5,225 nucleotides of DNA, taken from the NCBI GenBank assembly GCA_024278155.1, contig JAJRTT010000484.1:1-5225 (forward strand). The letters run 5' to 3'. The stretch is from Bacteroidota bacterium. Its GTDB lineage: Bacteria; Bacteroidota; Bacteroidia; Bacteroidales; JAADJA01. Every line of letters begins with the position of its first letter. Position 1 is the first letter of the stretch. The notes under the pieces were generated by a model, which searched no databases, was not told the DNA's origin, and saw only the letters and a list, made by a program, of their open reading frames with translations. The position numbers and the translations under genes were made by a program. Below, piece after piece: positions 5,185 to 5,225 of this stretch.

Positions 5185-5198
5185 GTAAAAACTTTTAC
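5185..5198. promoter_or_regulatory. Possible operator: GTAAAA-N2-TTTTAC dyad beside the antitoxin -7 box
   Basis: A perfect 6-bp inverted repeat around a 2-bp centre lies 1 bp upstream of the candidate -7 box of the antitoxin gene, inside the -33/-7 spacer. Toxin-antitoxin modules commonly repress themselves through palindromes in this position. The site is A/T rich, so a chance dyad is possible, and no second copy was seen in the 58 bp available. Confidence 0.35.
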
Positions 5199-5225
5199 AG
5201 TCTTGATTTGCAAAATAACGTGGTA

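Overview
The window looks like chromosomal DNA of a Bacteroidota bacterium (Flavobacteriia or Cytophagia type). The evidence is A-rich starts without Shine-Dalgarno boxes, upstream boxes fitting the Bacteroidota -7 consensus TAnnTTTG, a tandem UspA protein, and adjacent TPM-domain genes like those that follow lemA in this phylum. Base composition is moderate. I saw no rRNA, tRNA, CRISPR array or insertion sequence. This assignment is inference from style and gene content, not from a marker gene.

Layout from left to right: (1) the last 27 codons of a TPM-domain gene (+, 1-84), followed by a complete secreted, membrane-anchored TPM protein with a glycine-rich tail (+, 140-943). (2) A gap of about 117 bp between convergent genes, holding a 10-bp tandem duplication and a weak inverted repeat. 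(3) An aspartate/glutamate racemase of the YgeA type (-, 1061-1759). (4) A 148-bp divergent promoter region. (5) A two-domain universal stress protein (+, 1908-2729). (6) A convergent NhaC-family Na+/H+ antiporter with a cleavable signal peptide and an extra extracytoplasmic domain (-, 2774-4732). (7) On the same strand upstream of the antiporter, a wrecked VapBC-type toxin-antitoxin locus: an intact antitoxin (-, 4928-5167) overlapping by ATGA the start of a PIN-domain toxin. Only the first ~34 and last ~21 codons of the toxin survive (-, 4754-4931), and they lie in different frames.

The toxin remnant is the main discovery. It falls in what would otherwise look like a ~195-bp empty intergenic region. 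The middle of the gene, about 70 codons by comparison with the usual length of such toxins, is gone. This leaves an orphan antitoxin whose transcript may now read into the antiporter gene 21 bp beyond the toxin's old stop codon. The other genes are housekeeping or stress functions (envelope TPM proteins, D-amino-acid metabolism, stress response, sodium/pH homeostasis) and form no obvious single pathway. I found no evidence of a wholly new multi-gene system here.
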